DNA of 44,610 nucleotides. It comes from Chitinivibrionales bacterium (lineage in GTDB: Bacteria; Fibrobacterota; Chitinivibrionia; Chitinivibrionales; WJKA01). Made by a program: the position numbers and the translations under genes. The stretch is taken from NCBI GenBank assembly GCA_014728215.1, contig WJLZ01000019.1:1-44610 (forward strand), read 5' to 3'. Below, one piece after another: positions 25,682 to 34,868 of this stretch; position 1 is the stretch's first letter, and each line of letters opens with the position of its first letter. The notes under the pieces were generated by a model. It did no database searches, was not told the origin of the DNA, and saw only the letters and a list, made by a program, of their open reading frames with translations.

Positions 25682-26209
25682 TTAAGCTTTATAAAGTCTG
25701 TTTTCCGATCGTATCAGTTCCATTGAATCGATACAATCGAAATCGAGATTGTAAATCGAAACATTTACATTTTTGTCGGCTATTTCGAGTAACCCGAAAG
25801 AAGGGGGCGTTTTTTTGTCCAGGGGACCTTTTAAATGCCCCGGATTCATGGTGAGAAGACCGTCGTTAACAGTTATCTCCGCCCGGTGGGTATGGCCATG
25901 GAGAATAATATCACACCGTATTTTATCGTTTTCAGTAACATCCTTTTCAAAGCTGTGGACCAGCATAATGCTCAATCCCTGTACCGTCTCGATTTTTTTC
26001 GGCTCCAGGGTGCCGTCACGATATTTCGGATTATAGATCCCCGGCACCTGAACTACGTCAAAATATTCATCGCCCAGTTCAATAACATCTTCATAATCAT
26101 CACCAAGGTGGTACAGTGTTGAAATGTGCTGTTTTTGCTGGAGCCAGTCTGCTACTTTGCGAAGATACTCTTTGTTGCGATGGGTGTCGCTTACCACACC
26201 GATTTTCAT
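25682..26209 (-). CDS. YfcE-like metallophosphoesterase
   Basis: The product has 175 residues, near the usual length for MJ0936/YfcE-type phosphodiesterases, which hydrolyse phosphodiester or phosphomonoester bonds with two divalent metals. The metal ligands are visible: Asp8 and His10 in VVSDTHRN, Asp37 in HLGDDYED, a late GHTHRAEI, and the NPGHLKGP motif. In place of the usual PGNCD the sequence reads VPGIYN, a family variation at the catalytic Asn region. Start 26209 was chosen for its strong Shine-Dalgarno AGGAGGGCGGT; an upstream in-frame ATG at 26236 adds nine unlikely residues. It is the last gene of the minus-strand array that begins at 37118, but 186 bases separate it from transketolase. 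Confidence 0.86.
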   Translation of the reverse strand: MKIGVVSDTHRNKEYLRKVADWLQQKQHISTLYHLGDDYEDVIELGDEYFDVVQVPGIYNPKYRDGTLEPKKIETVQGLSIMLVHSFEKDVTENDKIRCDIILHGHTHRAEITVNDGLLTMNPGHLKGPLDKKTPPSFGLLEIADKNVNVSIYNLDFDCIDSMELIRSENRLYKA

Positions 26210-26395
26210 ACCGCCCTCCTGGTTTAAATCCGGCACGTGAATATAGTGGTTTGAGTTTCAGATTTAGAAACGAAAGTATAACGTGTAAGTTATAAGTAGC
26301 GGCTCCTTCCTTCGGAACCGCCACGTCGCTATTTCTGCTCTTTTCGTCGGGAATACTGAGAATTCCCTGAAAAACCATGTATTATGTACGACGGC

Positions 26396-28465
26396 CTAAA
26401 GCTGCTTGACCTTTGTAATGGTCGTTTTAAATTCTTCAAGATAAATTTCGACCTGTTTTACGACATTTTCGGCAGTATAGCCGAATTTATCATCCAGGAC
26501 CTTATAGGGAGCCGATGCTCCGAATCGTTTCATGCCCACGACCTTACCAAAAGGTCCGACAAGTCCCCTTAAAGCAGCTGGCAATCCGGCGGTTAACCCA
26601 AACACGGGAACACCGAAGGGCACGACACTTTCCTGATACTCTTCGGACTGCTCATGAAAGAAAGCCTCGGCGATTGCCGACACCACCTGCACTTTTAACG
26701 ATTTTTTCGATTCGAGCAGTGATGATGCTTCGATCAGGGTGGAGACTTCGGATCCATTGGCAATCAAAACGAGATCGGGTTTTCCATCAACTTTTTTCAC
26801 TGTATAGGCGCCCTTTTCTGCCGCAAGTGCATCTTCATACCTCGATACACAGCATACGGGGATATCGCTGATATTCTGACGGGAGAGAATCAATGCCACC
26901 GGACCGGTTGAGTATTCGAGCGCAACTTTCCATGCGACGGTAGTTTCTATGCCGTCGGCAGGCCGCAAGACAAGCATGGCGCGGTTGCCGTTGAGGTTGT
27001 TGAACTGCTCCAATAAACGAATCTGAGCTTCATGCTCGATCGGCTGATGAGTAGGACCGTCTTCACCAACCCGGAAAGCATCGTGAGTCCATACATATTT
27101 AACCCGAAGCGCCATAAGGGCCGCAAGGCGTACCGCCGGCTTCATATAATCGGAAAAAACAAAAAAGGTTCCACATACCGGCACGATACCGCCGTGCAGA
27201 GCGATTCCATTCATTACCGCCGACATAGTCAGCTCGGAAACACCTGATTGAAGGAAATTGCCGGAAAAATCGCCTTTAGTCAGTACTTTGGAATTCTTGA
27301 GAAAAGAATCGGTATTATCGCTGTTGCTTAAATCGGCCGATGAAACGATGATGTTTTCGATTTCTTTGGCATATACCGCAAGGACTGCTCCGGATGCTTT
27401 TCGTGTTGCGCAGCCGGCTTTTTGCTCTATTGCTTTATAATCGATTTCGGGAAATTCCATAGCCATGAATTTCTCAAGCTTTGTTGCAAGCTCCGAATTT
27501 TCCTTGACCCATTTTGCCTTTGCATTCTGTTTCTTTTTGGCAGCAGAAATTTTCTCTTTTTTCACCGATTCGACAAATTCGGTAACATCAGAAAAAATCG
27601 CAAAAGGATCCTTTGGATCACCGCCGAGGTTTCCGATGGTTTTTTCAAAGGAGGCTCCGGCTTTGGAAAGCGGCATTCCATGCGTTGACACCTCACGCTC
27701 ATAGGATTCGCCGTTTTCGGTGACTGCACCCTTTCCCATAACAGTTTTTCCGATAATCAGGCTCGGACGATCGGTTTCTTCGTTGGCCCGTTTCAGCGCA
27801 GCCCGGATCTGATCTATGTCGTGGCCGTCGATAGTCTCAACAGCCCATCCCCATGCCTCATATTTTTTAGCAGTATCTTCACTGGTAACAATCGATGTTT
27901 CGGATGACAGCTGGATATCATTGGAATCGTAATACATGATCAGATTGCCGATCCCGAGGTGTCCGGCCAGTCTTCCTACCCCTTGCGAAATCTCTTCCTG
28001 GACACCACCATCCGAAATATAGGCATACGTTTTATGGGCTATCCATTCACCGAAACGGGCGGCAAAAAAACGCTCTGCGAGAGCATTCCCGAGTGCCATT
28101 GCATGTCCCTGGCCGAGTGGTCCCGATGTATTCTCAATTCCCCGCTCGCGTTCGAGTTCAGGATGACCGGGTGTCGGGCTTTCCCACTGACGGAACTGCT
28201 GGATATCATCTTTTGAAAAAGCTCCATAAAGATTCAGAACCGAATAAAGCATGGGCGACATATGTCCGGGATCCAGAAAGAAACGATCACGTTCCTGCCA
28301 GGCGAAATTCGACGGATCGAACTGTAGAAATTCACTGTAGAGTACTGCAATAAAATCGGCTCCACCCATTGCACCACCGGGATGACCGGATTTGGCCTTC
28401 TCTACCATAGCTGCGGAAAGGATTCGAATATTATCTGCCGTACGTTTTAAATGGTCATTACTCAT
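26396..28465 (-). CDS. tkt: transketolase
   Basis: The product has 689 residues, full length. It transfers two-carbon ketol units between sugar phosphates in the pentose phosphate pathway with thiamine diphosphate. N-terminal: KAKSGHPGGAMGGADFIAVLY and the ThDP-binding region with SDGGVQEEISQG and YYDSNDIQLSSET, where the first motif replaces the usual GDG with SDG, as in a Bacteroidetes-like subgroup. Middle: VSELTMSAVMNGIALHGG and GTFFVFSDYMKPAVRLAALM, then the pyrimidine-domain THDAFRVGEDGPTHQPIEH. C-terminal domain: PDLVLIANGSEVSTLIEA. AAAGGAG precedes the ATG by 6 bases. It lies 97 bases after the FapA gene. Confidence 0.95.
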   Translation of the reverse strand: MSNDHLKRTADNIRILSAAMVEKAKSGHPGGAMGGADFIAVLYSEFLQFDPSNFAWQERDRFFLDPGHMSPMLYSVLNLYGAFSKDDIQQFRQWESPTPGHPELERERGIENTSGPLGQGHAMALGNALAERFFAARFGEWIAHKTYAYISDGGVQEEISQGVGRLAGHLGIGNLIMYYDSNDIQLSSETSIVTSEDTAKKYEAWGWAVETIDGHDIDQIRAALKRANEETDRPSLIIGKTVMGKGAVTENGESYEREVSTHGMPLSKAGASFEKTIGNLGGDPKDPFAIFSDVTEFVESVKKEKISAAKKKQNAKAKWVKENSELATKLEKFMAMEFPEIDYKAIEQKAGCATRKASGAVLAVYAKEIENIIVSSADLSNSDNTDSFLKNSKVLTKGDFSGNFLQSGVSELTMSAVMNGIALHGGIVPVCGTFFVFSDYMKPAVRLAALMALRVKYVWTHDAFRVGEDGPTHQPIEHEAQIRLLEQFNNLNGNRAMLVLRPADGIETTVAWKVALEYSTGPVALILSRQNISDIPVCCVSRYEDALAAEKGAYTVKKVDGKPDLVLIANGSEVSTLIEASSLLESKKSLKVQVVSAIAEAFFHEQSEEYQESVVPFGVPVFGLTAGLPAALRGLVGPFGKVVGMKRFGASAPYKVLDDKFGYTAENVVKQVEIYLEEFKTTITKVKQL

Positions 28466-28562
28466 GACAAACTCCTTTAAATGAATCGTTTTCAGATAAA
28501 ATAAAGGTTTTAAATATATATCTGAGTATGATGGAATATAAAAATATTATCGGATATTCTCA

Positions 28563-30551
28563 TTACAAAGAGCGTTTTTTCACCTGAGAGCGGGAAAAAT
28601 AGAAGAGACATCTCCGCATATCATCATGAATAACCGATGTGGAACCGGCAACAGAAAGTGCAACATTGCGAAATACGGTACCGGCAACTTCAATCCTTGC
28701 CTTTGTAGTGTAGAGGGAATCACGTAAATAGATACGTCGGTTACGTAATGATTCGATTTGTTCATCGATATCAGAACAAAGGGCCACAAGCCGGGCCCGG
28801 ACAACGCCCTTCTGCCTGGGAAGCCCCCCATGTAATGTTTCTTCACCGGCAAGCTGTTTCAACCCTCGTTCGGCACCCCGTCGCTCCTCTTTCAGACTTT
28901 TAATCTTTCCGGCAATCTCCTGGATTTCTTCCTCAATAAAATAATCGACACCCACATCAATTTTTGTAAAGACCCCCGAGGTATTGCCGATACGATGGGT
29001 CCGTATGAGCTCTTTTGCGATTGAACGTCCTCCAATAATCCAAGATTTTGGTGATTCGACCAGGATGCTCTTGCCCGCCGACAAATGAGAATCTATAACT
29101 TCACCCGCCACCATGATTGTATTGTGAGCAAGGATCCGTTGATTACGAACATAGGAAACAACAACGTCTTTACCTGCAGTAATATATCCTTTACCTATGC
29201 CGATGAATCCGGATTTGAGAATAACATTCTGTTGCGATTCAACAACAGCATCTTCAACGACGCCGGAGATATGAATATTACCGTCAGCGGCAACCGAAAA
29301 TCCTGCATGCACGTCTCCATAAATTTCGACATCTCCAACAAAGGTGATATTTCCCGTATGGAAATCAACATCACCCTCAATGCGAAGTACTTCCTCAACC
29401 ACAAGACGTCCGTCTCTGAAATACACATGGCCATTTTGTGCAGCAATCCATTGAGAATGATCATTACTGTTTTGTACTATATTTTTCCCGGGCCTGATCG
29501 AAACCGGAGAGCCACTCATAGCAGGAACAGGATTCCCGTAGACATCGGCACCCACAATTCCCGGTTTAGGTGCAATTATGCGGGCAAGGTCCTGGCCTTT
29601 GACAACATTTTCAAAAACATGAATACTGTAGTAATCTGCCCGTCCATCGGGAAGAATTTTTGGCTTTTGGGAAAAATTCAGATTAACCTTGTACTCTATC
29701 CTGCCGTCCTCACCATCCACAGGATATTTTCCCTCGGCAACTTTAATCCTTTGAACTGCAGATTCCGGATCCAGACCGGCCAAGGTTTTTTCGAGGATCT
29801 TTTTATCAAGACGCCCCACAATTCCCGATTTTCTGCATGCATCGAGTATGTCTTGTTGTGAAGGATTTTTGCCCTTGGGACCGGCAGGATATATTTCCAC
29901 AAAAGCACTACACTTATCAGAAGAAATATCAAGAGAAAAGGCGCCGTGCATTGTTACCGGAAGCAACCGGCATCGATTACCTGATGTTAAAACTATGCCC
30001 CTTTTGAGGGCGGTAATTTCACGGGTCGAATCATTATAGGAAAGACCTCCTTCAATGCAATTCACCGACTGCAGAGTTCCGGAGCAGAATGTCAGCGGAA
30101 CAGTTTCACCCCGAACGTTTATTCCCGGTTTTTCCGGATGGCTGTCTTCATATCTGCCGACAACAGTCCCTTTTTTAACAATATAGGGTTCTTCTATATA
30201 CTTTCTGATATGTGAATAGACCGCTTTGGAAGCGGATATGAGTGTTTGCGGGAACCGGGAACTATCATACGTCTTTACAATAAACGATGCTCCGGGAGTG
30301 GTGGCCGGAGCAGGCGAATCACCAGCGGCGACCAGTGCAGCATCAATATGCCCGTTTTCGCAGATCTCCTTTGCAGCCGAAAACACCAGGTCGTCTATTA
30401 CCCCATACACAACGCCTTCATCACTCAACGCCTTGTTGATCCTTTGTACTGCAGCCTCATGTTTCGGCGGTGAATTGACACTGCCGGAAATAAAGGCCGA
30501 CATGGAATCAGGAGTGATTGAAACCTCTATTTCCTGTCTGCGTGGAGCCAT
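28563..30551 (-). CDS. FapA family protein (DUF342)
   Basis: The product has 662 residues. The N-terminal ~270 residues contain two alpha/beta parts (PDSMSAFISGSVN, KTYDSSRFPQTL). The central part (about 310-530) is a right-handed beta-helix typical of DUF342: PKPGIVGADVYGNPVPA, VEIYGDVHAGFSVAADGNIHI, then repeating AGEVIDSHLSAGKSILV units. The C-terminus (about 540-650) is a charged helical hairpin (EEIQEIAGKIKSLKEERRGAERGL). The family is named after a Vibrio flagellar-assembly/localisation protein, but many members occur without flagella and their role is unclear. No flagellar gene is nearby. It follows the HDOD gene by 32 bases on the same strand, so the two are probably co-expressed. Confidence 0.87.
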   Translation of the reverse strand: MAPRRQEIEVSITPDSMSAFISGSVNSPPKHEAAVQRINKALSDEGVVYGVIDDLVFSAAKEICENGHIDAALVAAGDSPAPATTPGASFIVKTYDSSRFPQTLISASKAVYSHIRKYIEEPYIVKKGTVVGRYEDSHPEKPGINVRGETVPLTFCSGTLQSVNCIEGGLSYNDSTREITALKRGIVLTSGNRCRLLPVTMHGAFSLDISSDKCSAFVEIYPAGPKGKNPSQQDILDACRKSGIVGRLDKKILEKTLAGLDPESAVQRIKVAEGKYPVDGEDGRIEYKVNLNFSQKPKILPDGRADYYSIHVFENVVKGQDLARIIAPKPGIVGADVYGNPVPAMSGSPVSIRPGKNIVQNSNDHSQWIAAQNGHVYFRDGRLVVEEVLRIEGDVDFHTGNITFVGDVEIYGDVHAGFSVAADGNIHISGVVEDAVVESQQNVILKSGFIGIGKGYITAGKDVVVSYVRNQRILAHNTIMVAGEVIDSHLSAGKSILVESPKSWIIGGRSIAKELIRTHRIGNTSGVFTKIDVGVDYFIEEEIQEIAGKIKSLKEERRGAERGLKQLAGEETLHGGLPRQKGVVRARLVALCSDIDEQIESLRNRRIYLRDSLYTTKARIEVAGTVFRNVALSVAGSTSVIHDDMRRCLFYFSRSQVKKRSL

Positions 30552-30583
30552 AGCGTTAACATTGCCGGAGAGCAGTGCGTTTT

Positions 30584-31468
30584 TTATACCGGCCTGAGCA
30601 GGCCCGATGATTCATCATGAATAATTTCATAACTTTTTTCCATTTCAGTCTCGGCTTTATTCAGAAGCTGTCCCCATAAATCTTCCGTAATACCAAGGTT
30701 GTTCACACATTCAGAAAAGCCATCGGTAACGGTTCCTTCGAAAGGGTCCTTTTCTTTGCTGCAAAGAATATACTCGGCCAGGAAAATAACCGAAGCAATA
30801 TTCTGCTGGGCCTGAGCCGCCTTACCGGGATCATGGTGAAAACGGACACCGGAAATGACAATACTATCCATTTTCCACAATTCAAGCAACGTCCCTCCAA
30901 CAAAGGGATGGGCATCTTTCCGGGCGACTACCCGTTCGGCTTCGAGAAAAGAGCAGGAAGACATCTCACTATACCGGATAATCTGAAGAAATTCGGAATG
31001 AAAAAATTGATCGAAAATTAAAATACCGATATCGTGGAGCAATCCGGCCAAAAAACATCGGTACCGTTCATCCTGCGGCATCACCACTTGAGCATGATCG
31101 GCAATTACCTGCGCAAGGTACCCGGCAGCAACCGAATGGTGCCAGAATTTTTTATAATCAAGATCATTTGACTGGGGAGAAAATTCCCGGATCAGACTTA
31201 CCGCCATGGCAAGATTTCGTACTTCGTTAAAACCGATACGGGTGACGGCCAGGGGGATTGATGAAATTCTGTGGGATGGTGAACTGAAAAACGCCGAATT
31301 CGCAACCTTGAGTACTTTGGCTGTTAATGATGGATCCTGTTCAATAACACGTCCCAGCCGTTTGGCATCACCTTCATCAGAATCAACGATCGACTGCACC
31401 TGAAATAATATTCTGGGAAGGGTCGGGAGTTCCTCGATTTTACTGATACGCTGCAATATTCCCTGCAT
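30584..31468 (-). CDS. HDOD-domain signalling protein
   Basis: The product has 294 residues. The HDOD domain (about 5-205) shows ISKIEELPTLPRILFQVQ, VIEQDPSLTAKVLKVANSAFF, IPLAVTRIGFNEVRNLAM and a partly HD-like FLAGLLHDIGILIFD, with a late AERVVARKDAHPFVGG. HDOD proteins are inactive HD relatives used as protein-interaction modules in motility, competence and cyclic-di-GMP signalling. The ATG at 31468 was chosen for its GGTAGGAAGATT Shine-Dalgarno; the frame is open further upstream. It starts 7 bases after the stop of the geranylgeranyl-reductase gene and precedes FapA by 32 bases. Placement suggests that it belongs to the tail of the prenyl-lipid cluster or to a FapA unit. Confidence 0.87.
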   Translation of the reverse strand: MQGILQRISKIEELPTLPRILFQVQSIVDSDEGDAKRLGRVIEQDPSLTAKVLKVANSAFFSSPSHRISSIPLAVTRIGFNEVRNLAMAVSLIREFSPQSNDLDYKKFWHHSVAAGYLAQVIADHAQVVMPQDERYRCFLAGLLHDIGILIFDQFFHSEFLQIIRYSEMSSCSFLEAERVVARKDAHPFVGGTLLELWKMDSIVISGVRFHHDPGKAAQAQQNIASVIFLAEYILCSKEKDPFEGTVTDGFSECVNNLGITEDLWGQLLNKAETEMEKSYEIIHDESSGLLRPV

Positions 31469-31475
31469 AATCTTC

Positions 31476-32645
31476 CTACCTGAATAACAATAGAGACTTG
31501 AGCAACACAATCGGGTGCCCGGCAAAGGCTTTGAGTGCAAACCGGATTGTATTGAGTCGTTCGGGATCTTCTTTCATAAGTGAAAGAGCGGTCTTATCAA
31601 AAAATTTATCATCGTAGCAATCAATTACCATTTTTTTCACTGCATAGGAACGATCCTGGTATTTGCCGAAAAACCGCGCCCATTGTTTATGGTATTCTTT
31701 TAAGCCGCGGGCATCAAAGCGGTCCTTTTTAAAGGCCCGGGCGGCTGCCCTGCCGGCCAATGTTCCAGCATGAAGAGCATAAGCGATACCGCCGCCACTC
31801 AGAGCATTGACCTGGGATGCGGCATCACCAACGATCATTACTCCGTCACGATATAATGGCCTTATCCATCTCCCTACCGGAACACCTCCACAATGAATTA
31901 TATCCTTTCGGGCCCCGGGAAACTTTTCCGCTATGAACTTTTTCAAGTATTTCTCTGCCTTTCCCGGACCGCTCAAAGTGCCTAAAACTCCCAGACCGGC
32001 ATTTGCACTCCCATCCCCACGGGGAAAGATCCAGGCATATCCGCCGGGTGCAACATGACTCCCTAAATACAATTCCATGGTATCCGAATCGATTTTCGAA
32101 TCATAGATACGGGTAAATGCACAACTTTCGATGTCTTCGAATGATAACGAAGTGCGCCATCCAAACTTCCGTGCCAGCCGGGATTCTATACCTTCAGCCA
32201 GAATAACACACCATCCTGTATACCGTTCTTCGGGCGTAATACATTCGTACATACCGCTTGCGTGTCTTTCAATTGATACCACCGGCGTATTACAGTGCAA
32301 TTCGGCCCCGGCTTTTACAGCATCTTTCGCAAGATCGGCATCCATTAATTCTCTATCGACGACAAAGCTTTTGTCAACATTCTTATGAAAATTTTTAAAA
32401 TCTACCCGATATCCGGCGGGTGATATCATTCGGAACGATTTGATTGTCGCTTTAACCCATTCCCGGCGAAGCTCCAAATGGCGGGAAAAGCCTTTCATAC
32501 CTATGCCTTCACCACATCGAACCGGAATTCCAACCCGGGATTTGCGCTCGAGAATGCAAACAGAACGCCCGCCTTCGGCAGCAGCCCTGGCCGCCATCGA
32601 ACCGGCCGGCCCCGCCCCAACAACAAGTATATCATATTTTTTCAT
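31476..32645 (-). CDS. geranylgeranyl-reductase-family flavoprotein
   Basis: The product has 389 residues. A Rossmann FAD site opens the protein (VVGAGPAGSMAARAA, Gly10/Gly12/Gly15). Cys44 lies in IPVRCGEGIG, a conserved cysteine of archaeal-type reductases. The substrate-tunnel motif GGYAWIFPRGDGSANAGLGV (Tyr203, Trp205, Phe207, Pro208) matches the YxWxFP...GxG signature of the family, and GDAASQVNALSGGG (Gly273-Asp274) closes the FAD fold. Such enzymes saturate geranylgeranyl chains in archaeal lipids, chlorophyll/tocopherol precursors or menaquinone. The gene lies 53 bases after the ferredoxin gene and ends 7 bases before the HDOD start. Two UbiA genes upstream support a prenyl-lipid role. 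Substrate unknown. Confidence 0.88.
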   Translation of the reverse strand: MKKYDILVVGAGPAGSMAARAAAEGGRSVCILERKSRVGIPVRCGEGIGMKGFSRHLELRREWVKATIKSFRMISPAGYRVDFKNFHKNVDKSFVVDRELMDADLAKDAVKAGAELHCNTPVVSIERHASGMYECITPEERYTGWCVILAEGIESRLARKFGWRTSLSFEDIESCAFTRIYDSKIDSDTMELYLGSHVAPGGYAWIFPRGDGSANAGLGVLGTLSGPGKAEKYLKKFIAEKFPGARKDIIHCGGVPVGRWIRPLYRDGVMIVGDAASQVNALSGGGIAYALHAGTLAGRAAARAFKKDRFDARGLKEYHKQWARFFGKYQDRSYAVKKMVIDCYDDKFFDKTALSLMKEDPERLNTIRFALKAFAGHPIVLLKSLLLFR

Positions 32646-32698
32646 ATTTTATAAACATCCTGTGAAAAATTCCGCCCCACAGTCTTAAACCAAAAGCA

Positions 32699-32875
32699 TT
32701 ACTCCGGCTTTTCGCAACTCAATGCTCCCAACGGACATATTTTTACACACCTTCCGCAGGAAGTGCACCTGGTTTCATCACACGAAAGCTCTCCGATGAT
32801 CAGCAAGGCGTCTTCAGGACATATCCTGATACATGTACCACAGACATCACAAACATTTTTTTTAACTTTTATCAT
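32699..32875 (-). CDS. small 2x[4Fe-4S] ferredoxin (58 residues)
   Basis: The product is 58 residues. Two cluster-binding sets are complete: CDVCGTCIRICP (Cys9, Cys12, Cys15, Cys19) and CTSCGRCVKICP (Cys37, Cys40, Cys43, Cys47), each ending in Cys-Pro, as in bacterial-type dicluster ferredoxins. It carries electrons in the cytoplasm. Its ATG (32873-32875) lies inside the end of the TPR gene, overlapping it by 14 bases, and the geranylgeranyl-reductase gene starts 53 bases after its stop, so it is a natural electron donor for that flavoprotein. There is no strong Shine-Dalgarno, and translation may be coupled to the preceding gene. Confidence 0.9.
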   Translation of the reverse strand: MIKVKKNVCDVCGTCIRICPEDALLIIGELSCDETRCTSCGRCVKICPLGALSCEKPE

Positions 32876-33875
32876 TTTTTTTGATATCCCGGATCAATTT
32901 TTCGGCGTCCTTTCTTATTTCCTGCACCCGGGGATCATCCCACGAGTCTGCTTCCTTAAGAATTTCTCTGCACACCTGCATCGATTCGTCGTACTTTTTG
33001 TCGAGAAAAAGCATATGCGCCTGTTTGCTTTTTCCCGATAACACACTCCGTCCTGCATTAGGAATCGAACTGTATAATTCGCATAACCGCCGATAAACCT
33101 GTGCAGCTTTGCTGTATTGCTCCTGCATATGAAAATATTTCGCCTTGCTCCAGAGGATATATCTGCTGGTGGGATAGTTAGTCTCAAGTGATCGTATCAG
33201 TTTCCAGCTCTTGCCATACATTTTTTCGGTTATATAAATATCCACCAGGACAAGATCGGCTCCTAATGAAGATATCTGAGAATTATCACTTGCATTCTCA
33301 AGTTGTTTAATACCCTCTTCCTTTGATCCCGGGAACCAGAACAACACCCACCATAACTGTTTTCGTAATTCACCTTTGGCATAGTCGTAAAGTCCCAGGT
33401 AAAGATCGGCGTCACTGTTATCCGGATCCATTTCTTTGGCTTCTTTAAGGTCTCGAATCGCTTCCAGCCCAACATGGACACCCGCTCCGTATTCTTTATT
33501 ACGAAGGCAGTAGGCAGAATAGGTTGCTTTGGTAAAGCCGCGTAGAGTTTTACTGTATGAGGTTGTATCCTTTTTCTGCTCCATTTCCGAAATCAACTTC
33601 AACGTTTTATTGTAAGATTGCAAAAATCCGGCAGAATCGGTCCGGCGATCAAGATCGAGGTCCTGTAGACCGATACCGTACATATGCAAAAAAGGACCCA
33701 GAGGGTCATCGGGAGCATGGTTTGACATAGAATCGATCTGGGCAAAAGCCTTTTTGAACCGGCAGGCTATCAGTTTCTCGATAACGGTGTTGGCGCACTT
33801 CTTTTTCGATTCCGGAAGGGTGAATCCGTAGCTCAGTGTTATTCCGAGCAGCAGGAGTATCAAAAATTTATTCAT
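32862..33875 (-). CDS. exported TPR-repeat protein in the prenyl-lipid cluster
   Basis: The product has 337 residues. A signal peptide (MNKFLILLLLGITLSYG) is followed by alpha-helical repeats of TPR type, for example YGAGVHVGLEAIRDLKEAKEMDPDNSDADLYLGLYDYAKGE split over two helices, and a later YSKAAQVYRRLCELYSSIPNAG. The ATG at 33875 overlaps the UbiA stop by 8 bases; the longer frame from 33965 is mostly inside UbiA and not a likely start. The end overlaps the ferredoxin start by 14 bases. It sits between the prenyltransferases and the ferredoxin, so it may be a periplasmic partner of this set, but no direct function can be read. Confidence 0.78.
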   Translation of the reverse strand: MNKFLILLLLGITLSYGFTLPESKKKCANTVIEKLIACRFKKAFAQIDSMSNHAPDDPLGPFLHMYGIGLQDLDLDRRTDSAGFLQSYNKTLKLISEMEQKKDTTSYSKTLRGFTKATYSAYCLRNKEYGAGVHVGLEAIRDLKEAKEMDPDNSDADLYLGLYDYAKGELRKQLWWVLFWFPGSKEEGIKQLENASDNSQISSLGADLVLVDIYITEKMYGKSWKLIRSLETNYPTSRYILWSKAKYFHMQEQYSKAAQVYRRLCELYSSIPNAGRSVLSGKSKQAHMLFLDKKYDESMQVCREILKEADSWDDPRVQEIRKDAEKLIRDIKKNDKS

Positions 33876-34845
33876 TGATCGAATCCGCGGGTAGCAGTGA
33901 TGGATACCGTACTTTATGTCGAATAGAAAAATACAGCCTGGTAGCAATAAAAATCGTAATACCACTCAAACCAAAGACAGGGAAGAGTACTCCGGCAGCG
34001 GCCATCATAAGCCCACCGTTGACTTTATAGGTAGCTTCCGTAACCGCCCGAGTCTTTACAAAAAAATAATAAATGGAAAGAGGCAAACTGATTGCAGTAA
34101 TAATAAGAACAAACAGATCCTTCACAAAAAATGCCGAGACTCCTGCTCCTGCAAGCAAAAGTGTTGCTAAAAGATGTGCTCTATGGTCTCCAAGGTATAC
34201 CGCCGTTGTGATTTTTCCACATTCTTTATCGCCCGGGATATCCGAAAGTGTCGAGCTTATGGAACCCGAACACATAAGGAGAAAATAGGGAAAGCAATTA
34301 ATGAGGTAGTCCTCGAAGACTAACTGATTATTCGGCAAAGCAAGTATCCACCCCACCCCAAAGGCGACAACGCCATATCCGAGGGCATTGCTGAGAAAAT
34401 CGGCCAGAGGTCTTCCTGAAAAATAAAAAGGGCGAAAACTGTACACTATTCCGAGAATGCCTGCGAGAAGGGAAAAGTAGACCAGGCGGGGGTCTCCCCA
34501 GAAAAAAATAATCGCTATCGATAGTCCCCAGAAAACCGATGCAATAAGGAATGCGTCCTGTTTTGAAAAACCGGTATTAATTAAGAGTGGAAAACCGTCA
34601 TTCTCCCTGTCGACTTCATAATCTGCAATCTGATTGAAAACAAATACCGCAGCCACCGAAAAGGAAAAGACAATCATCCAGAAAAAGCTGCTGAAATGTG
34701 CCGACTGCCACAAGGATGATAATGGTACAGAGCGATAATAAAAAAAGCATCGACAATACCCCAGAACCGAAAATCCCCATACGGTGACCAGGACTACCGG
34801 TCGGGTGATAAAGAGCGCATCGATAAGTTTTACCCCGAAATTCAT
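33868..34845 (-). CDS. UbiA-family prenyltransferase (second of a tandem pair)
   Basis: The product has 325 residues and about 8-9 transmembrane helices. The Mg/diphosphate-binding motif is NQIADYEVD (Asn71, Asp75, Asp79) and the second Asp-rich motif is DIPGDKECGK. UbiA enzymes attach prenyl chains to aromatic rings or lipid precursors in the inner membrane. The NQIAD-type motif resembles homogentisate/chlorophyll-synthase-like and archaeal DGGGP-synthase-like branches more than MenA, but this is a visual judgement. Start 34845 was chosen because MNFGVKLIDALFITRPV is the expected N-terminus; the longer frame from 35010 overlaps the preceding gene. It starts 23 bases after the other UbiA gene and overlaps the TPR gene by 8 bases. 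Confidence 0.85.
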   Translation of the reverse strand: MNFGVKLIDALFITRPVVLVTVWGFSVLGYCRCFFYYRSVPLSSLWQSAHFSSFFWMIVFSFSVAAVFVFNQIADYEVDRENDGFPLLINTGFSKQDAFLIASVFWGLSIAIIFFWGDPRLVYFSLLAGILGIVYSFRPFYFSGRPLADFLSNALGYGVVAFGVGWILALPNNQLVFEDYLINCFPYFLLMCSGSISSTLSDIPGDKECGKITTAVYLGDHRAHLLATLLLAGAGVSAFFVKDLFVLIITAISLPLSIYYFFVKTRAVTEATYKVNGGLMMAAAGVLFPVFGLSGITIFIATRLYFSIRHKVRYPSLLPADSINE

Positions 34846-34868
34846 ATGATCATCTGTTCGGAGGAGTG

